From NCBI GenBank assembly GCA_031555615.1, contig JAVBUF010000016.1, positions 1 to 64,000 on the forward strand: 64,000 nucleotides of DNA. The letters are read 5' to 3'. This stretch comes from UBA935 sp031555615. Lineage in GTDB: Bacteria; Bacillota; Clostridia; Lachnospirales; Lachnospiraceae. Each line of letters starts with the position of its first letter. Position 1 is the first letter of the stretch. The position numbers and the translations under genes were made by a program. This document shows, one piece after another, positions 25,288-34,867 of the stretch. The notes beneath the pieces are model-generated. The model had not been told where the DNA came from. It saw only the letters and a list, made by a program, of their open reading frames with translations, and ran no database searches.

Positions 25288-25914
25288 ATGGAGTTTTATG
25301 ATGTTGTTAATGCAAGGAGAACAATCAGGGATTTCCAAAATGTATCTATTGAGGATGAGATCATTCAAAGAATCATTGCAGCCGGAATGAAGGCACCAAC
25401 AAACGACCATATGAGAGACTGGCATTTTATTATCATCAAGGATAAAAATGCAGCGAAAAGGCTGCTGGATATTATACCTTTAAAATATTCCGACGAAGAT
25501 GTAAATGCCGCAATAAGAGATTGGAATTTAAATGACCCTTGCCAACAGGCCGCTTATAAAGATGCGATTCCGAAGCAGTATCAGATGCTGGCCGAGGCTT
25601 CCTGCATGATCATACCGTTATTTAAACAGAAAACGGATATTCTTCACCCCGATAATCTGTCCCACCTCAATGGGTTTGCCTCAATCTGGTGCTGCATCGA
25701 AAATATGCTTCTGGCTGCAACAGCGGAAGGATATGCCGCCACATTGCGTATCCCTTTGGGGGATGAGGGCAAATGGTCCAGGAGTGTTCTGAACTATCCG
25801 GAGGATTATCTGATGCCTTGCTTTATTGCGGTTGGAAAGCCTACGGAAAATACAAATGTGATCAAGCAGAAAGAGTATTCTTTGGACGAAAGAATACACA
25901 GCAATGTCTGGTGA
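25288..25914 (+). CDS. Nitroreductase family protein
   Basis: The 208-residue flavoprotein has the nitroreductase N-terminus VVNARRTIRDFQNV with the FMN-binding Arg pair, MKAPTNDHMRDWHFIII, and the C-terminal LRIPLGDEGKW phosphate-binding region. Such enzymes reduce nitro compounds or other electron acceptors with NAD(P)H. CGGAGG precedes the ATG. A strong terminator follows. Confidence 0.92.
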   Translation: MEFYDVVNARRTIRDFQNVSIEDEIIQRIIAAGMKAPTNDHMRDWHFIIIKDKNAAKRLLDIIPLKYSDEDVNAAIRDWNLNDPCQQAAYKDAIPKQYQMLAEASCMIIPLFKQKTDILHPDNLSHLNGFASIWCCIENMLLAATAEGYAATLRIPLGDEGKWSRSVLNYPEDYLMPCFIAVGKPTENTNVIKQKEYSLDERIHSNVW

Positions 25915-25958
25915 GGGAACATTGAATACCGGCAATCGAATATGAATGACATTTATTA

Positions 25959-25998
25959 AGCACCTGGGATCGTGTGAACACAATCTCAGGTGCTTTTT
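25959..25998 (+). terminator. Intrinsic terminator after the nitroreductase
   Basis: AGCACCTGGGAT (25959-25970) pairs with ATCTCAGGTGCT (25983-25994) with a single mismatch, followed by TTTT. Confidence 0.9.
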
Positions 25999-26051
25999 CT
26001 ACATAAATAACAATTCTTGAAACAACAATTTGCCAATGCAACATATCATGG

Positions 26052-26756
26052 TCAGAAATGCAGCCGTCTGCGGACCGCATCCCTTAGCCTTCGGCGGGAC
26101 AGGACGGTAATCAGTGCCGCATCAATCACCGCGCAGACGGTAAGAACCACAGCTGACCAGAACAAATGGAGCGGTATACCCAGATAGCGGTCAATCAGTA
26201 ATTCCAGGCCGATACAAAGAAGGGCAATTTCCGTAAAACAATAAAAGCTTGTGGTCAGGACTGTCACCTTGAAGGTTCTGAGCAGCCAGACAAAGATAAA
26301 GACCAGAACAGTGACCAATCCCACAATGGGAAGAGCCAATCCCCAAAACCAGGCTCTGGAGGTAGTGATAAAAGAAATAAAGTACAAATAAAGGGCGATG
26401 GACAGCCCATCAAACAGCAGGGAAATATAAACAGGCGTTTTCGTATAGATAAAAGCCGGAAATACCAAAAAGAACAAAACCACGCATGCACCGATAATCA
26501 GCAGTGACCACCAGTTGCCGGTAAGTACGAACAGATTAAGCAAAAGGGCACTGACTGAGGTGCCGCCCAATACAATCGAGATTAAAAGACCCAGATCATG
26601 TCTTTTAACCACCTCCACCTGTCCTGATTCCTGAGGAAAAGTATAGATTTTATCAAGACTTTGAAGTTCATTGGGGTTCATGACCGTTGTATTACACAAA
26701 GGACATTGGCCAAGGGATTTATCCAGTTCCACACCGCAATTTACACAATATGACAT
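26052..26756 (-). CDS. Zinc-ribbon membrane protein (DUF6320-like)
   Basis: The 234-residue product starts with a zinc ribbon, YCVNCGVELDKSLGQCPLC (two CxxC pairs), followed after about 55 residues by six to seven hydrophobic segments. It resembles DUF6320 proteins of Clostridia. The start at 26756 has AAGGAG 7 bases upstream; the ATG at 26762 is too close to it. The gene lies 11 bases downstream of the acyltransferase gene, on the same strand, so the two are one operon. Confidence 0.8.
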   Translation of the reverse strand: MSYCVNCGVELDKSLGQCPLCNTTVMNPNELQSLDKIYTFPQESGQVEVVKRHDLGLLISIVLGGTSVSALLLNLFVLTGNWWSLLIIGACVVLFFLVFPAFIYTKTPVYISLLFDGLSIALYLYFISFITTSRAWFWGLALPIVGLVTVLVFIFVWLLRTFKVTVLTTSFYCFTEIALLCIGLELLIDRYLGIPLHLFWSAVVLTVCAVIDAALITVLSRRRLRDAVRRRLHF

Positions 26757-26767
26757 AAGCATTCTCC

Positions 26768-28069
26768 TTATTTTCTGTTGCTTTCTATTTTTACATGGAT
26801 GCCATCCTGAATCAGTTTCCGGAAGAAATAACGTTCCACATCGGCTTCCATGATGCTGCTGGCAAAATTAATGGTCAGAGTATCGCCAAAACTGATTATG
26901 GCACAGTTGGTACGGGAAGAAAAAGGCTGCCCCATATAAATATCAAAGCGATCAACCAGAGGTTCCATATCGGTTGGGAGCTTCATGGCCCCCATATTGG
27001 TAAGACCGGCCGAAGAGTTACGATCCTGTACCTTGGTATAAAAAGAACGAACCACGAAATCCTTCAGGAACAGCGGAATAATCCGGGTGACAGGATGCCG
27101 CTGAGTGGCGGCATTGGTGGTGATATCCCCGCGTAAAAACTTTTCATTAATATAATAACGCATGTAATTATGGACTTGTGTAATAATTTCATCAAAAGTA
27201 TATTCTCCCAGACGGGGATCAATGCCGGGATACACCATGGTGATAAAATTGCGCAGTGTTTTGGACGGGAAAAAACGGCGCAGATTGACCGGCATGGCGA
27301 TCCGTACCGGTTTTAATTTCAAATGCCATTCATTTTGCTGCTTTTGCAGCAGGGCATAGAGCAATACGGCATTTAGATATTCGGTAATGGTAGCCTGATA
27401 TTTACCGGCAACAGCCATAACTTCTTTTACCGACATAATGCCGTCAATAATATTCAAAGTATAAAAAGGTTCTTTGGTGCCGCGGACACGATAGGTCTTT
27501 TCACCGGGGCGTGCCGGGCGTACCTGTGCGTTGGCATACTTCATATAAGCATCTTCCAGTTCACCGGGATCAGGCTGTCCCTCCACATCATGGACAAAGC
27601 CGCCGTTGGAAACAGTATATCCCAGCAGGCGCAAATAAACTGCGGTTACGGTTACCAGTACACACATACCGCCGGCGCCGTCTCCCAGGCAATGGTGTGC
27701 TTCCAGGGAAATCCGGCAGTTGTGATAATAAAAACGCAGCAAATAGCGGTTATTGGCTTTAAAGGGCATGGGCATACAGGGATTGTTGATATCCGCCTGA
27801 ACAAAAGGACCGGGACGGTTGTTGGGTTCCAGATACCGCCAGAAAAGGCCTTTACGGATGGCAGTTTTATAAGTAGGAAACCGGGGGAGGGCAATGTCGA
27901 TGGCCTGCTGCAGGATGTCCGGTTGGATGGGCTCCTTCAGAACCACCGAAAGGCGGTACACCGAAGAAAAGTCCTTGCGCTGTAAAGTCGGATAGACAAT
28001 GGCGGACAAGTCCAGTTTATACCATATTTTCTTGTCAGAAAGATTGTTTCCGGGATCTTTTCGTTTCAA
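26768..28069 (-). CDS. Condensation-type acyltransferase (alcohol acetyltransferase-like)
   Basis: The 433-residue protein has the active-site HHCLGDGAGG (an HHxxxDG motif) near residue 137, the signature of the chloramphenicol acetyltransferase/condensation/wax-ester synthase superfamily. The rest, including RNFITMVYPGID near residue 260, fits the alcohol acetyltransferase-like clostridial family. The donor and acceptor are unknown. The start codon is TTG at 28069, preceded by AGGAG. It is the first gene of an operon with the zinc-ribbon membrane protein and divergent from an esterase. Confidence 0.8.
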   Translation of the reverse strand: MKRKDPGNNLSDKKIWYKLDLSAIVYPTLQRKDFSSVYRLSVVLKEPIQPDILQQAIDIALPRFPTYKTAIRKGLFWRYLEPNNRPGPFVQADINNPCMPMPFKANNRYLLRFYYHNCRISLEAHHCLGDGAGGMCVLVTVTAVYLRLLGYTVSNGGFVHDVEGQPDPGELEDAYMKYANAQVRPARPGEKTYRVRGTKEPFYTLNIIDGIMSVKEVMAVAGKYQATITEYLNAVLLYALLQKQQNEWHLKLKPVRIAMPVNLRRFFPSKTLRNFITMVYPGIDPRLGEYTFDEIITQVHNYMRYYINEKFLRGDITTNAATQRHPVTRIIPLFLKDFVVRSFYTKVQDRNSSAGLTNMGAMKLPTDMEPLVDRFDIYMGQPFSSRTNCAIISFGDTLTINFASSIMEADVERYFFRKLIQDGIHVKIESNRK

Positions 28070-28105
28070 AATAAACTCCTGAATAATGATATTTTTTCAT
28101 GAATA

Positions 28106-28124
28106 TGTTATAGATAGTATAACA
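28106..28124. promoter_or_regulatory. 19-bp palindrome in the acyltransferase promoter region
   Basis: TGTTATA-GATAG-TATAACA is a perfect 7-bp inverted repeat. It overlaps a TATACT that could be the minus-strand -10 of the acyltransferase gene, so it is a candidate operator. Confidence 0.45.
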
Positions 28125-28139
28125 CATATCTTGTCCGAT

Positions 28140-28168
28140 TTGTATCGATTTTATTTGATTTATATGAT
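28140..28168 (+). promoter_or_regulatory. Candidate promoter of the esterase gene
   Basis: TTGTAT at 28140-28145, a 17-base spacer and TATGAT at 28163-28168. TGTATC (28141-28146) and GATACA (28166-28171) form an inverted repeat framing it. Confidence 0.5.
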
Positions 28169-28210
28169 ACAATTATAGTTCATACCCGATACATAGCAGG
28201 AGGGCTTACA

Positions 28211-29137
28211 ATGGCAGGTTTGGAGAAAAGACACGAAAAATTTTTAGACGATAAAAATCTTAATCAGAGCATGATGTCTCTGATCCGGAAAGTGCATGGG
28301 ATGGTGGAAAATGCCGATATTGAAAAGCACCGCCGTTCCCAGGATCAGATCGGAGCGGCTTTCGGAAACAGCAAGAGCATCAGTATACGAGAGGTTATGA
28401 TTGAGGATATGCACGCAGAGTGGGTCAGTGTAGCCCGGGCCCATATGAAAAAGACAGTTATTTTATATTGCCACGGCGGCGGATATTCCACCGGCAGTAC
28501 CCTGTATGCCCGGACTCTGACCACGAAACTGGCGGAATCCACATCCATGGATGTATTGTGTTTTGATTACCGACTGGCCCCGGAACATCCCTTTCCGGCG
28601 GCTCCGGAGGATGCCATGAAAGCCTGGAATTATTTGATGCTGCTGGGGTATGGTGCCCGGGATGTGATCGTAGCCGGAGATTCAGCCGGCGGCAATCTGG
28701 CCCTGACACTGGTGCTTAAGCTCAAAGAGGAGGGGCGCCTGTTGCCCCGGGGGATCGTTCTGATGTCTCCCTGGACTGATTTGACCTCGGCGGGGAAAAG
28801 CCATATCACCCGTGCAGAGCTTGACCCTGTTTTAAGTGAAGAATACATCGGTACCATGATCGCCAACTATGTAGGCCAGGGAGATTTGAAAGATCCCCAG
28901 ATATCGCCTCTGTTCGGGGATTTCACCGGATTTCCGCCGACTTATATACAGGTAGGGGACAATGAGATTCTGTTAAGTGATTCCACTTCCCTTTACAAAA
29001 AGCTGCTGAAGAGTGATGTTGCAGTTAAAATAGATGTTCAGAAAGGGATGTGGCACGTTTATCAGATGTCTCCTTTTAAGACCGCATATGATGCGATGGA
29101 AAGAAATGCAGAGTTTATATATGAGATATGCCGCTAG
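28211..29137 (+). CDS. Alpha/beta hydrolase, HSL-type esterase
   Basis: The 308-residue hydrolase belongs to the hormone-sensitive-lipase family: the oxyanion motif YCHGGGYSTGS (near residues 88-98), the nucleophile Ser in GDSAGGN, an Asp near LLSDSTSLY and the catalytic His in MWHVYQMS. It would hydrolyse short-chain or acetyl esters. It is divergent from an acyltransferase, which suggests a shared ester or acyl pathway (inference). GCAGGAGG precedes the ATG. Confidence 0.9.
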   Translation: MAGLEKRHEKFLDDKNLNQSMMSLIRKVHGMVENADIEKHRRSQDQIGAAFGNSKSISIREVMIEDMHAEWVSVARAHMKKTVILYCHGGGYSTGSTLYARTLTTKLAESTSMDVLCFDYRLAPEHPFPAAPEDAMKAWNYLMLLGYGARDVIVAGDSAGGNLALTLVLKLKEEGRLLPRGIVLMSPWTDLTSAGKSHITRAELDPVLSEEYIGTMIANYVGQGDLKDPQISPLFGDFTGFPPTYIQVGDNEILLSDSTSLYKKLLKSDVAVKIDVQKGMWHVYQMSPFKTAYDAMERNAEFIYEICR

Positions 29138-29247
29138 GATATAGCAAAATTTTGGCAAAAATTTTCTTTTTGAAATAAAAAGGAATTGACATGGAAGCAT
29201 AGAATATTAAAATAGAGCAGTTGCAAATCAAGGAAGGAAACGTGCCG

Positions 29248-30252
29248 ATGAACATTCGTCAGGAGCTGGAACAAAGGGAAAAAGAATACTTAAGTCCTTA
29301 TGCGGCTTACAGTGCAGACACCAAAGGCCGGCTCAGGGAAGATGAAAAGTGTGATATCCGGCCGGACTATCAACGGGACCGGGATCGTATCCTCCATAGT
29401 AAATCCTTTCGTCGTTTAAAGGATAAAACCCAGGTTTTTCTGACCCCCGAAGGTGACCATTACCGAACCCGGCTGACTCATACCCTGGAAGTGTCGCAAA
29501 ATGCCCGAACCATTGCCAAGGCCTTGCGGTTAAATGAAGACCTGGTAGAGGCCATTGCCTTAGGCCATGATCTGGGGCATACCCCTTTTGGGCATGCCGG
29601 TGAACGAGCCTTGAACCGGGTATGTCCGTTGGGCTTCTGTCACAGTGAACAAAGTGTCCGGACCATAGATGTTTTGGAAAAAGGCGGTCAGGGATTGAAT
29701 CTGACCTATGAAGTACGTGACGGCATCAGAAATCACCAGACCAAGGGGATGCCGGAAACCCTGGAAGGAAAGATCGTTCGTTTTTCCGACAAGATTGCTT
29801 ATATTCATCATGATATGGATGATGCAGTCAGAGGCGGACTGCTGACTGAAGCCGATGTGCCCAAGGAGATCAATGAAGTGATCGGTTATACCACCGGAGC
29901 CAGGCTGGACTTTTTTATTCATGATCTGGTATCCACCAGCTATGGTAAAAATGATATTATGTTGTCCGAACCCGTGGATCAGGCCATGAAAGATCTTCGG
30001 CAGTTTATGTTTGAACGTGTCTACCAGAATACCGACGCCAAAAGTGAAGAAAGCAAGGCGGAAGTCTTAATGGAGACCTTGTATGATTATTATAGTAAGC
30101 ATCTGGAGTTAATTCCTTTCGATATCAGGAAGCTGATTGAGGCAGGGGACCCTCCGGAGCAGATTGTATGTGATTACTTAGGGGCGATGACCGATCGTTT
30201 TGCCATTGCCAAATATGAAGAATTGTTTGTGCCAAAGTCCTGGCACGGTTAG
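29248..30252 (+). CDS. dgt: dGTPase-like HD phosphohydrolase
   Basis: The 334-residue protein matches the Dgt-like dNTP triphosphohydrolases: RTRLTHTLEVSQNARTIAKAL holds the first metal His, and ALGHDLGHTPFGHAGE the HD doublet and further His. These hydrolyse dNTPs to nucleoside and triphosphate. The start ATG at 29248 is preceded by AGGAAGG. It precedes dnaG by 22 bases, a conserved Clostridia arrangement. Confidence 0.93.
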   Translation: MNIRQELEQREKEYLSPYAAYSADTKGRLREDEKCDIRPDYQRDRDRILHSKSFRRLKDKTQVFLTPEGDHYRTRLTHTLEVSQNARTIAKALRLNEDLVEAIALGHDLGHTPFGHAGERALNRVCPLGFCHSEQSVRTIDVLEKGGQGLNLTYEVRDGIRNHQTKGMPETLEGKIVRFSDKIAYIHHDMDDAVRGGLLTEADVPKEINEVIGYTTGARLDFFIHDLVSTSYGKNDIMLSEPVDQAMKDLRQFMFERVYQNTDAKSEESKAEVLMETLYDYYSKHLELIPFDIRKLIEAGDPPEQIVCDYLGAMTDRFAIAKYEELFVPKSWHG

Positions 30253-30274
30253 AACGCAAAAAGAAGGAAATAGC

Positions 30275-32047
30275 ATGTATTATCCTGATGATTTGGTTGA
30301 AGAAGTACGAATGAAAAACGACATAGTGGACGTGGTTTCCGGTTATGTGAGGATACAGAAAAAGGGCAGCAGCTATTTTGGTCTGTGCCCTTTTCACAAC
30401 GAGAAATCACCGTCCTTTTCCGTGTCTCCGGTTAAACAGATGTATTATTGCTTCGGCTGCGGTGCCGGCGGTAACGTATTTACATTTGTCATGGAATATG
30501 AAAATTATTCTTTTCCCGAGGCCGTAAAGCTGCTGGCCGAAAAAGCCGGTGTAGATCTTCCGGAGATTGAGTATTCCGAGGAAGTAAAGAAAAAAGAAGG
30601 TAAAAGAGCCAAGCTTCTGGAAGTCAATAAGGAGGCGGCCAAATACTTTTATTTTCAGCTGCGGAGTGAACGGGGAAGCATCGGACACCGGTATCTCATC
30701 GGAAGAGAGCTGAGCGAAGAGACCATTAAGAAATTCGGTCTGGGATTTGCCAATGTAACCAGTGATGATCTGGTAAAATATTTACGCAGTAAGGGTTATG
30801 AGGACAGTCTGATCCAGGAAGCAGGACTGGCATCTTTTGACGAAAAGTATGGAATGCATGACAAGTTCTGGAATCGCGTGATGTTTCCCATTCAGGATAT
30901 CAACCATCGGGTTGTGGGTTTCGGCGGCAGAGTTATGGGGGATGGAAAGCCCAAGTACCTGAACTCACCGGAAACCATGATTTTTGATAAAAGCCGGAAT
31001 TTGTATGGATTAAATTTTGCAAGAACCTCGCGCAAAAATAATGTGATTTTGTGTGAAGGCTATATGGATGTCATTGCCCTCCATCAAGCCGGGTTTACCC
31101 AGGCGGTAGCCTCTTTGGGAACAGCCTTTACGGCCGGACAGGCTAATCTGCTCCGCCGTTATACGGAAGAAGTGATTCTGGCTTATGACAGTGACCAGGC
31201 AGGGGGAAATGCGGCTCTGCGGGCGATCGGTATTCTGAAGGAAATCGGCCTGTCCGGAAGGGTTTTGAATCTGGAGCCTTATAAAGATCCTGACGAATTT
31301 ATTAAAAACCTTGGCAGTGCGGCCCTGGAAGAGCGGATCACCAATGCCGAAAACAGTTTTTTTTATGAATTGCGTATATTGGAAAAAGAATATAATACCA
31401 AAGACCCTGAGGCCAAAACCAAATTTCACCGGGAAATAGCCAGGAAATTATGTACTTTTCAGGAGGAAGTGGAGCGGGAAAACTACATTGAAGCGGTGGC
31501 AGATAAGTATAATATCGGTTTTGAAAATCTGCGCAAACTGGTCTTGACTTATGCCGCCCAGACTGGATTAGCCAAACCGGTAGAACGGCCCAAGTCGGGA
31601 ATTGCCGTCAGAAATACCCCGGAAGAAAATGTCCGGAAGTCGCAAAAGCTTCTCATTACATGGATTACCGAAGAACCGGCATTGTATGGCAAAATACGTA
31701 ATATGATTGCGCCGGCGGACTTTACCGAAGAACTCTATCAGAAGGTGGCAGAAAAATTATTTGCGGGATTGGAAAAAGGTGAATTTAACCCGGCGGCTAT
31801 TATCAGCCTTTTTACCGATGAAGAAGAGCAGCGGGAGGTAGCGGCACTGTTCAACACCAAGCTTGCCGAGCTGTCCACCAGGGCCGAGCGGGAAAAGGCC
31901 TTTCATGATATTCTATATGCTGTGAAAAAAAACAGCTATGAATATTTTTCGGCTAAACTGGGCAGTGATGTAAATGCAATCAGTCAGGTAATTGCCGGGA
32001 AGAAGGCATTGGAAGAACTTAGTAAAACGCATATTTCTCTGGACTAG
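30275..32047 (+). CDS. dnaG: DNA primase
   Basis: The 590-residue primase starts with MYYPDDLVEEVRMKNDIVDVV-type sequence, the CHC2 zinc finger CPFHNEKSPSF with YCFGCGAGG, then a TOPRIM domain with VILCEGYMDVIAL and LAYDSDQAG, and a C-terminal DnaB-interacting part. It makes RNA primers for replication. AGAAGGAAA precedes ATG 30275; the frame extends further but without a ribosome binding site. Confidence 0.97.
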   Translation: MYYPDDLVEEVRMKNDIVDVVSGYVRIQKKGSSYFGLCPFHNEKSPSFSVSPVKQMYYCFGCGAGGNVFTFVMEYENYSFPEAVKLLAEKAGVDLPEIEYSEEVKKKEGKRAKLLEVNKEAAKYFYFQLRSERGSIGHRYLIGRELSEETIKKFGLGFANVTSDDLVKYLRSKGYEDSLIQEAGLASFDEKYGMHDKFWNRVMFPIQDINHRVVGFGGRVMGDGKPKYLNSPETMIFDKSRNLYGLNFARTSRKNNVILCEGYMDVIALHQAGFTQAVASLGTAFTAGQANLLRRYTEEVILAYDSDQAGGNAALRAIGILKEIGLSGRVLNLEPYKDPDEFIKNLGSAALEERITNAENSFFYELRILEKEYNTKDPEAKTKFHREIARKLCTFQEEVERENYIEAVADKYNIGFENLRKLVLTYAAQTGLAKPVERPKSGIAVRNTPEENVRKSQKLLITWITEEPALYGKIRNMIAPADFTEELYQKVAEKLFAGLEKGEFNPAAIISLFTDEEEQREVAALFNTKLAELSTRAEREKAFHDILYAVKKNSYEYFSAKLGSDVNAISQVIAGKKALEELSKTHISLD

Positions 32048-32057
32048 GGAGATACTA

Positions 32058-32088
32058 GTATGACTCACCTAATTAATGTAAGTCATAC
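32058..32088. repeat. 8-bp inverted repeat between dnaG and rpoD
   Basis: GTATGACT (32058-32065) and AGTCATAC (32081-32088) form a stem with a 15-base loop, starting 10 bases after the dnaG stop. It could be an RNA processing or partial terminator element within the dnaG-rpoD operon. Confidence 0.35.
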
Positions 32089-32151
32089 CAGAGTTTGCTT
32101 AATTATATATATGGCAGCGGAAAAACTGCGGCCAGGAAGGATGGAACCAAA

Positions 32152-33264
32152 ATGGATGAAGTTACACAGGCAAAATTTGACGAGAAATTAAAGAATCTTC
32201 TCGCCAATGCCAAAAAGAAAAAGAATGTCTTAGAATATCAGGAAATCAATGAATATTTTGCTGATATGGCATTAGAAGAGGAGCAATTTGACAAAATACT
32301 GGAGACCTTAGAGCAGAACAGTGTAGATGTACTCCGTATAACAGAGGACGACGAAGTAGACGATGAGGAAATTATTCTTGCCGAAGAGGATGAGGTGGAT
32401 GTGGAGAACATCGACTTAACCGTTCCCGATGGTATCAGCATTGAGGATCCGGTAAGAATGTACTTAAAAGAAATTGGTAAAGTGCCCCTGCTGAGTGCCG
32501 AGGAAGAGATCGAACTGGCCAAAAAGATGGAAATGGGTGATGAAGAAGCAAAGAAGCGGCTGGCTGAAGCCAACCTTCGTTTGGTGGTCAGTATTGCCAA
32601 AAGATATGTAGGCCGCGGGATGTTGTTTTTGGATTTGATTCAGGAAGGAAATCTGGGTCTGATTAAGGCCGTGGAGAAGTTTGATTACCGAAAAGGATAT
32701 AAATTTTCAACTTATGCTACCTGGTGGATCAGACAAGCCATTACCAGAGCCATTGCGGATCAGGCCAGAACCATTCGAATTCCCGTGCATATGGTGGAAA
32801 CAATCAATAAATTGATTCGTGTCAGCAGACAGCTGCTGCAGGAGTTAGGGCGTGAACCTACCCCGGAGGAGATTGCCGGGGAGATGAATATGCCGGTGGA
32901 ACGGGTGCGGGAGATCCTAAAAATTTCTCAGGAGCCGGTTTCCCTGGAAACCCCCATCGGTGAGGAGGAAGATTCTCATCTGGGTGACTTTATTCAGGAT
33001 GATAACGTACCGGTACCTGCTGATGCGGCAGCCTTCACTTTGTTGAAGGAACAGCTGGTAGAGGTGTTAGGGACCCTTACTGAAAGAGAACAGAAAGTGC
33101 TCCGGCTGCGTTTTGGGCTGGATGACGGCCGCGCCAGAACCCTGGAAGAGGTGGGTAAGGAATTCAACGTAACCAGAGAACGTATCCGTCAGATTGAAGC
33201 CAAGGCCCTGCGGAAGTTAAGACACCCCAGCCGCAGCCGCAAGCTGAAGGATTACCTGGATTAA
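32152..33264 (+). CDS. rpoD: RNA polymerase primary sigma factor (sigma-A/RpoD)
   Basis: The 370-residue sigma factor has a short acidic region 1.1, region 1.2/2 (IEDPVRMYLKEIGKVPLLS, YKFSTYATWWIRQAITRAI), region 3 (RQLLQELGREPTPEEIA) and region 4 (LTEREQKVLRLRFGL, VTRERIRQIEAKALRKLR). It recognises the TTGACA/TATAAT promoters seen throughout this window. AGGAAGGA precedes ATG 32152. Its stop overlaps the trmK start (TAATG). Confidence 0.98.
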   Translation: MDEVTQAKFDEKLKNLLANAKKKKNVLEYQEINEYFADMALEEEQFDKILETLEQNSVDVLRITEDDEVDDEEIILAEEDEVDVENIDLTVPDGISIEDPVRMYLKEIGKVPLLSAEEEIELAKKMEMGDEEAKKRLAEANLRLVVSIAKRYVGRGMLFLDLIQEGNLGLIKAVEKFDYRKGYKFSTYATWWIRQAITRAIADQARTIRIPVHMVETINKLIRVSRQLLQELGREPTPEEIAGEMNMPVERVREILKISQEPVSLETPIGEEEDSHLGDFIQDDNVPVPADAAAFTLLKEQLVEVLGTLTEREQKVLRLRFGLDDGRARTLEEVGKEFNVTRERIRQIEAKALRKLRHPSRSRKLKDYLD

Positions 33265-34013
33265 TGAAAAAAGTGGTATTATCGAAACGTCTGCAGGCAG
33301 TGGCAGATATGGTATCACTTGGGAACAGGGTCTGTGATGTGGGTTGTGATCACGGCTTTGTCTCCATTTATCTGGTGGAGCAGAAAATTACCGAAAAAGT
33401 GATTGCTATGGATGTCAATCCCGGTCCCCTGGAACGGGCCAGGAAGCATATCCAAGACAAAAATTTGTCCGGATACATAGAAACAAGACTGTCCGACGGA
33501 ATCGGGCAGTTGCAGATGGATGAGGCCGACACTGTGATCCTGGCTGGGATGGGGGGGCGATTGATGGCGGAGATCCTTAGTGCTGACAGGTGCAAAACCG
33601 CAAGTCTGAAGGAACTTATTTTGCAGCCTCAGTCGGAAATACCCCTATTTCGCCGGTTTTTAAGAGAATCGGGATATACTGTTGTGGAGGAAGAAATCCT
33701 CCTGGAAGAGGGAAAATTTTATTTTTTAATGAAAACCGTTCCCGGCGGAGACACACAGGACAAGGGCTTGTCAGACGAGGTTTGGAAAACAGGGCCGGAT
33801 AGAGAAGACCGCTGGGGCAGATTTTTGCTGGCACGGCGGCATCCTGTTTTGAAGCAGTACCTTGAGAAGGAACTGGATAATTGTCAGCAGATCCTGGCAG
33901 ATGTGCTTTCTGTGGAAAGCAACACTTCCGGGAAGCAAATTAAGATACAGAGCAGGATGCAGGAATTACTGGCTAAAGCGGAGGAAATAGAACAGATTCT
34001 AAAGATATGGTAG
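33264..34013 (+). CDS. trmK: tRNA (adenine22-N1)-methyltransferase
   Basis: The 249-residue SAM-dependent methyltransferase has the SAM-binding motif VCDVGCDHGFVSIYL near residues 22-36 and ILAGMGGRLMAEIL as the catalytic-loop region typical for TrmK. It methylates A22 of tRNAs. Translation is coupled to rpoD by a one-base overlap, a conserved Firmicute order. Confidence 0.92.
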   Translation: MKKVVLSKRLQAVADMVSLGNRVCDVGCDHGFVSIYLVEQKITEKVIAMDVNPGPLERARKHIQDKNLSGYIETRLSDGIGQLQMDEADTVILAGMGGRLMAEILSADRCKTASLKELILQPQSEIPLFRRFLRESGYTVVEEEILLEEGKFYFLMKTVPGGDTQDKGLSDEVWKTGPDREDRWGRFLLARRHPVLKQYLEKELDNCQQILADVLSVESNTSGKQIKIQSRMQELLAKAEEIEQILKIW

Positions 34014-34044
34014 GCCGCAGCTTATGCCGAAGAGGAGGTAAAGT

Positions 34045-34827
34045 ATGCGATGTAGTGAAGTGATAGAAAAACTGGAGCAGCTGTCCCCCCTTTCCTTTGC
34101 GGAAGAATGGGATAATGCCGGGTTTTTGTGCGGGAGGCGGGACAAAGAAATAAAGCGGGTGCATATTGCTGTAGATGCTACTGATTCCGTGATTGAAGAA
34201 GCTGTACACCGGCAGGCGGATTTGCTTTTGACCCATCATCCCCTGATCTTTAAACCATTGAAACGGATTGTTACCGAAGACTTTATCGGCCGCCGGGTAT
34301 ATACGCTGATTCGCAGTGATATTTGTTATTATGCCATGCATACCAACTTTGATGTGATGGGGATGGCCGATGCGGCTGCTGATGAACTGGGAATGAGGAG
34401 CAGGCAGGTGCTGGATATTACCTATGAGGATGATATCGCCAAAGAGGGAATCGGCAGAGTGGGTAAATTACCCCGGATTATGACTCTCCAGGAATGTGCG
34501 GAATATGTAAAAAAAGTTTTTAACCTGGAGACGGTGCAGGTTTTCGGTGAAAGAGAGCAAACCATTGAGAAGGCGGCAATTTCCCCGGGATCAGGTTCAA
34601 CTGTACTGCAGGCGGCTATTAGATCCGGTGCGGAAGTTTTGATAACGGGTGATATTGATCATCACATGGGATTAGATTGTATGGCCCAGGGCTTATCGCT
34701 GATTGATGCCGGACATTTCGGATTGGAAAAGATTTTTGTTTCCAATCTCAGCGAGTTCTTTCGGAGAGAAATGCCGGAAATTCAAATATATGAGGCAAAG
34801 GAAGAAAGTCCGTTTCATATTGTATAA
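34045..34827 (+). CDS. Nif3-like dinuclear metal center protein
   Basis: The 260-residue protein is of the Nif3/YqfO family: EEWDNAGFLCG at the start, LLLTHHPLIFKPLK with the metal-binding His pair, YAMHTNFDV, and a C-terminal GDIDHHMGLDC and DAGHFGLEK. It forms hexamers with a di-metal site; the reaction is not well defined, with suggested GTP cyclohydrolase-like activity. It follows trmK as in most Firmicutes. AGAGGAGG is just upstream. Confidence 0.92.
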   Translation: MRCSEVIEKLEQLSPLSFAEEWDNAGFLCGRRDKEIKRVHIAVDATDSVIEEAVHRQADLLLTHHPLIFKPLKRIVTEDFIGRRVYTLIRSDICYYAMHTNFDVMGMADAAADELGMRSRQVLDITYEDDIAKEGIGRVGKLPRIMTLQECAEYVKKVFNLETVQVFGEREQTIEKAAISPGSGSTVLQAAIRSGAEVLITGDIDHHMGLDCMAQGLSLIDAGHFGLEKIFVSNLSEFFRREMPEIQIYEAKEESPFHIV

Positions 34828-34867
34828 GTAGTAGAGCGGGAATCCGGCGGATTGAGAGGAAGGGAAG

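Noticed and set aside
29138..29247. Promoter before dgt
   Set aside because: TTGACA occurs at about 29187, but no acceptable -10 hexamer lies 16-18 bases downstream; not annotated.
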